From: REEB481 sp964586595
GTDB taxonomy: Bacteria; Bacteroidota; Bacteroidia; NS11-12g; UBA955
Length of the DNA stretch: 64,000 nt
Assembly (NCBI GenBank): GCA_964586595.1
Contig: CAZPHB010000014.1
Location: 13,871 to 77,870 of the forward strand
Direction: 5' to 3'
A model generated the notes under the pieces. That model was not told where the DNA came from. It made no database searches and was given only the letters and a program-made list of their open reading frames with translations. The translations under genes were made by a program, and so were the position numbers. Shown here one piece after another: positions 62,216-64,000 of this stretch. The stretch's first letter is position 1. Each line of letters starts with the position of its first letter.

Positions 62216-64000
62216 ATGCAAAAGAAACCTTGCCTCATGTTCGCAATTGCTGCCTCCCTGGTGCTCCTTTTGTCGCCAGGATGGTGCAATGCACAACTTG
62301 CGCTTTATGGGATCAATCACTCAAACATTGGTACAGCGGACAACCACGGTGGTATTTTTCGATATGTTCCCAGCACCAACACCTATACAACACCTTACTT
62401 CGGCAGCGTTGCGGATGGCAACAAAATTTCAGGAATGGTGCGCGTGGGCAACCTGCTCTACGGCACCACGAGTGAAGAAGGTGCTTACAACGGCGGTACG
62501 ATATTTAGTTTCAACCTCTTGAACGACTCGTTCACCAAACTCGCTGATTTTGACAGTGTGAGCGGCAGATTTCCTGTAGATGATATGGTATATGCGCCCA
62601 ATGGAAAATTGTATGGCGTTACCTCCGGTGGTGGGAAAGGAGACCGCGGCGTGCTCTTTTCCTTTGATCCATCTACAAAAGCCCTGACCAAACTCATCGA
62701 ATTTGGTTCGGGGACATACCTAAATCCGAGGGCTGGCCTCATTATGGGCAGAAACGGAAACCTCTATGGAGTGGTTAGCTTTTACTACGGGGCCATTTTT
62801 GAATTCAATATTGCGAACAATACGATAAAATACATCCAACCGTTTCCATCCTCGAACGGAGGCAGGGCTCCATTCGGCAAGCTGATTGAGGTACAAGATT
62901 CAGTATTCTACGGAACCACCCGCTATGGAGGCACGAGCGGGAAGGAAGAAGGAACGATATTTCGTTTCGACCAGCGCAACAATTCCTTCACCACGGTCAA
63001 ATTTTTTCAGGGTGGGGCAGATGGTTCCTGGCCGCAGAATGGATTGGTGCATGTGGGTGATAACCTCTATGGATTCACGTACCGGGGAGGAAACCATACC
63101 TACGGCACCTTTTTCAAATATGACCTGGTGCAGGCTAAGTTTACCAAGTTGGTGGATATTCAGCCGCCCATTGGCTCTTACCCTGAAAACAGGCCAATTC
63201 TTTCTGCCGATGGAAACATCTACAGCAGCATTAAATTCGGTGGCAACTTGGGTCGCGGATGTATGACCCGGTACAACCTGACCACGGGCGTGATGACCAA
63301 TATCTACGCTTTCAACACGGGTGAAGGAACCTATCCCACCAATGGCCTTATTGAAACCTGTATTACCCCAAAGCCAACAGGGGCGTCCAGTGTCACCCTC
63401 TGTGCGGGCGCAACAGTTGCCGAACTCACGGCCAAGGGTGTACAGATCTCTTGGTATTCCGGTGCCGACAGCACTACAAAACTGAATGCAGGCAAGGCCC
63501 TCACCAATGGAACCTATTATGCCTCACAGACCGTGCAATGCGAAAGCAGCGAAAGGCTTGCGGTTACTGTAACCTTGCAAAACCAGCCTGATGTGGGTGT
63601 TACACGCGTTGGTCAAACCCTTACGGTGAACGAAAGTGGAGCTCAGTATCAGTGGATAGACTGCGCTACAGGAAATCCCATCAACGGGGCTACGGCCCGG
63701 TCATTCACTGCCACAGTAAACGGTGAATACAAGGTAAAAGTAACGGTCGGAACCTGCATGGCAACCAGCAGCTGCATTGCGGTAAACAATTTAGGAATCA
63801 ATGAACTTGACATGAGTTCGATGATCATTTACCCAAACCCGGCCAAAACCGTTTTAACGGTTGAAGGCAACACGCCATTGCAGCGCGTGGAAGTATTCGA
63901 CTTCTTGGGGAAGTTGGTGCTCGCTCAGCCTGAGCACAACACACATTGCGCGGTTGATGTGGCAAAATTGCCGCCCGGCAGCTATCTGCTGCGCATTGTG
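62216..64000 (+). CDS. GloVer-repeat secreted protein with T9SS sorting domain, 3' end cut
   Basis: An open frame of 595 codons runs off the window edge. The signal peptide ends GWCNAQ at about residue 27. Residues about 30-380 are repeats of the pattern LYG-T/V-T-x-x-G-G then GTIFxF (for example LYGTTSEEGAYNGGTIFSF and LYGVTSGGGKGDRGVLFSF), the tandem GloVer repeat (TIGR03803 type), probably a beta-propeller. An Ig-like region with Cys pairs follows (VTLCAGATVAELTAKG). The end MIIYPNPAKTVLTVEG opens a type A sorting domain that is almost complete at the window end. ATG 62216 is preferred for the signal peptide. Exported surface protein; ligand unknown. Confidence 0.87.
   Translation, partial: MQKKPCLMFAIAASLVLLLSPGWCNAQLALYGINHSNIGTADNHGGIFRYVPSTNTYTTPYFGSVADGNKISGMVRVGNLLYGTTSEEGAYNGGTIFSFNLLNDSFTKLADFDSVSGRFPVDDMVYAPNGKLYGVTSGGGKGDRGVLFSFDPSTKALTKLIEFGSGTYLNPRAGLIMGRNGNLYGVVSFYYGAIFEFNIANNTIKYIQPFPSSNGGRAPFGKLIEVQDSVFYGTTRYGGTSGKEEGTIFRFDQRNNSFTTVKFFQGGADGSWPQNGLVHVGDNLYGFTYRGGNHTYGTFFKYDLVQAKFTKLVDIQPPIGSYPENRPILSADGNIYSSIKFGGNLGRGCMTRYNLTTGVMTNIYAFNTGEGTYPTNGLIETCITPKPTGASSVTLCAGATVAELTAKGVQISWYSGADSTTKLNAGKALTNGTYYASQTVQCESSERLAVTVTLQNQPDVGVTRVGQTLTVNESGAQYQWIDCATGNPINGATARSFTATVNGEYKVKVTVGTCMATSSCIAVNNLGINELDMSSMIIYPNPAKTVLTVEGNTPLQRVEVFDFLGKLVLAQPEHNTHCAVDVAKLPPGSYLLRIV

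Overview
This window looks like a chromosomal scaffold from a Bacteroidota bacterium, probably assembled from short reads or a metagenome. Several secreted proteins end in type IX secretion (T9SS) sorting domains: type A on the sulfatase, M1 and M43 peptidases, chitinase and two further proteins, and a type B (CHU_C) domain on a 1,216-residue PKD protein. Promoters fit the Bacteroidota pattern (TTG, 17-23 bases, TAnnTTTG). Shine-Dalgarno sequences are mostly absent. Gene neighbourhoods such as nusB-DUF1573-yajC-coaE and pheT-coiled coil-zapA-rny also fit the phylum. A 100-N gap lies at 61835-61934.

Layout. 1-974: an AT-rich partial gene of possible foreign origin and a small ORF. 975-2235: no convincing gene, but a perfectly phased 510-bp tandem duplication. 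2236-9671: rpoN, asnS, two periplasmic PpiC/SurA-type chaperones and a MoxR ATPase. 9753-12052: an RnfD-like membrane protein coupled to a DUF2330 protein. 12137-15419: a small acidic protein invaded in frame by a dispersed repeat, then DNA polymerase I. 15700-19605: sulfide:quinone oxidoreductase, a secreted sulfatase and threonine aldolase. 19824-23616: coaE-yajC-DUF1573-nusB and a GreA-like gene with prmA, all on the minus strand. 23806-27631: an MbnH/MbnP-type di-heme enzyme and copper-protein pair downstream of a secreted M1 peptidase. 27715-30976: a small membrane protein, an M43 protease, enoyl-CoA hydratase and a PAP2-like protein. 31047-36975: pheT, cell-division small proteins, RNase Y, a lipid kinase and DUF1801. 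37018-41933: an esterase, a tail-fibre-like repeat protein with a T9SS partner, and an XRE regulator. 42024-47126: split MetH, RicT and an SDR. 47233-56814: chitinase, a P-type ATPase, RNase Z/STAS, a glycosyltransferase/cyclase pair and a histidine kinase. 56835-64000: the PKD/CHU_C protein, a Fic enzyme between direct repeats, the assembly gap, and a truncated GloVer-repeat T9SS protein.

Most of the window is housekeeping: translation, replication, envelope assembly, RNA turnover. Secreted hydrolases and adhesin-like T9SS cargo are interspersed. The regions that look accessory are 1-2235, the in-frame repeat at 12316-12441, and the Fic cassette at 60413-61760, whose flanking 73-bp repeats copy the 3' end of the neighbouring T9SS gene. 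No tRNA, rRNA or CRISPR array was seen. All calls come from reading sequence and motifs; no database search was run.
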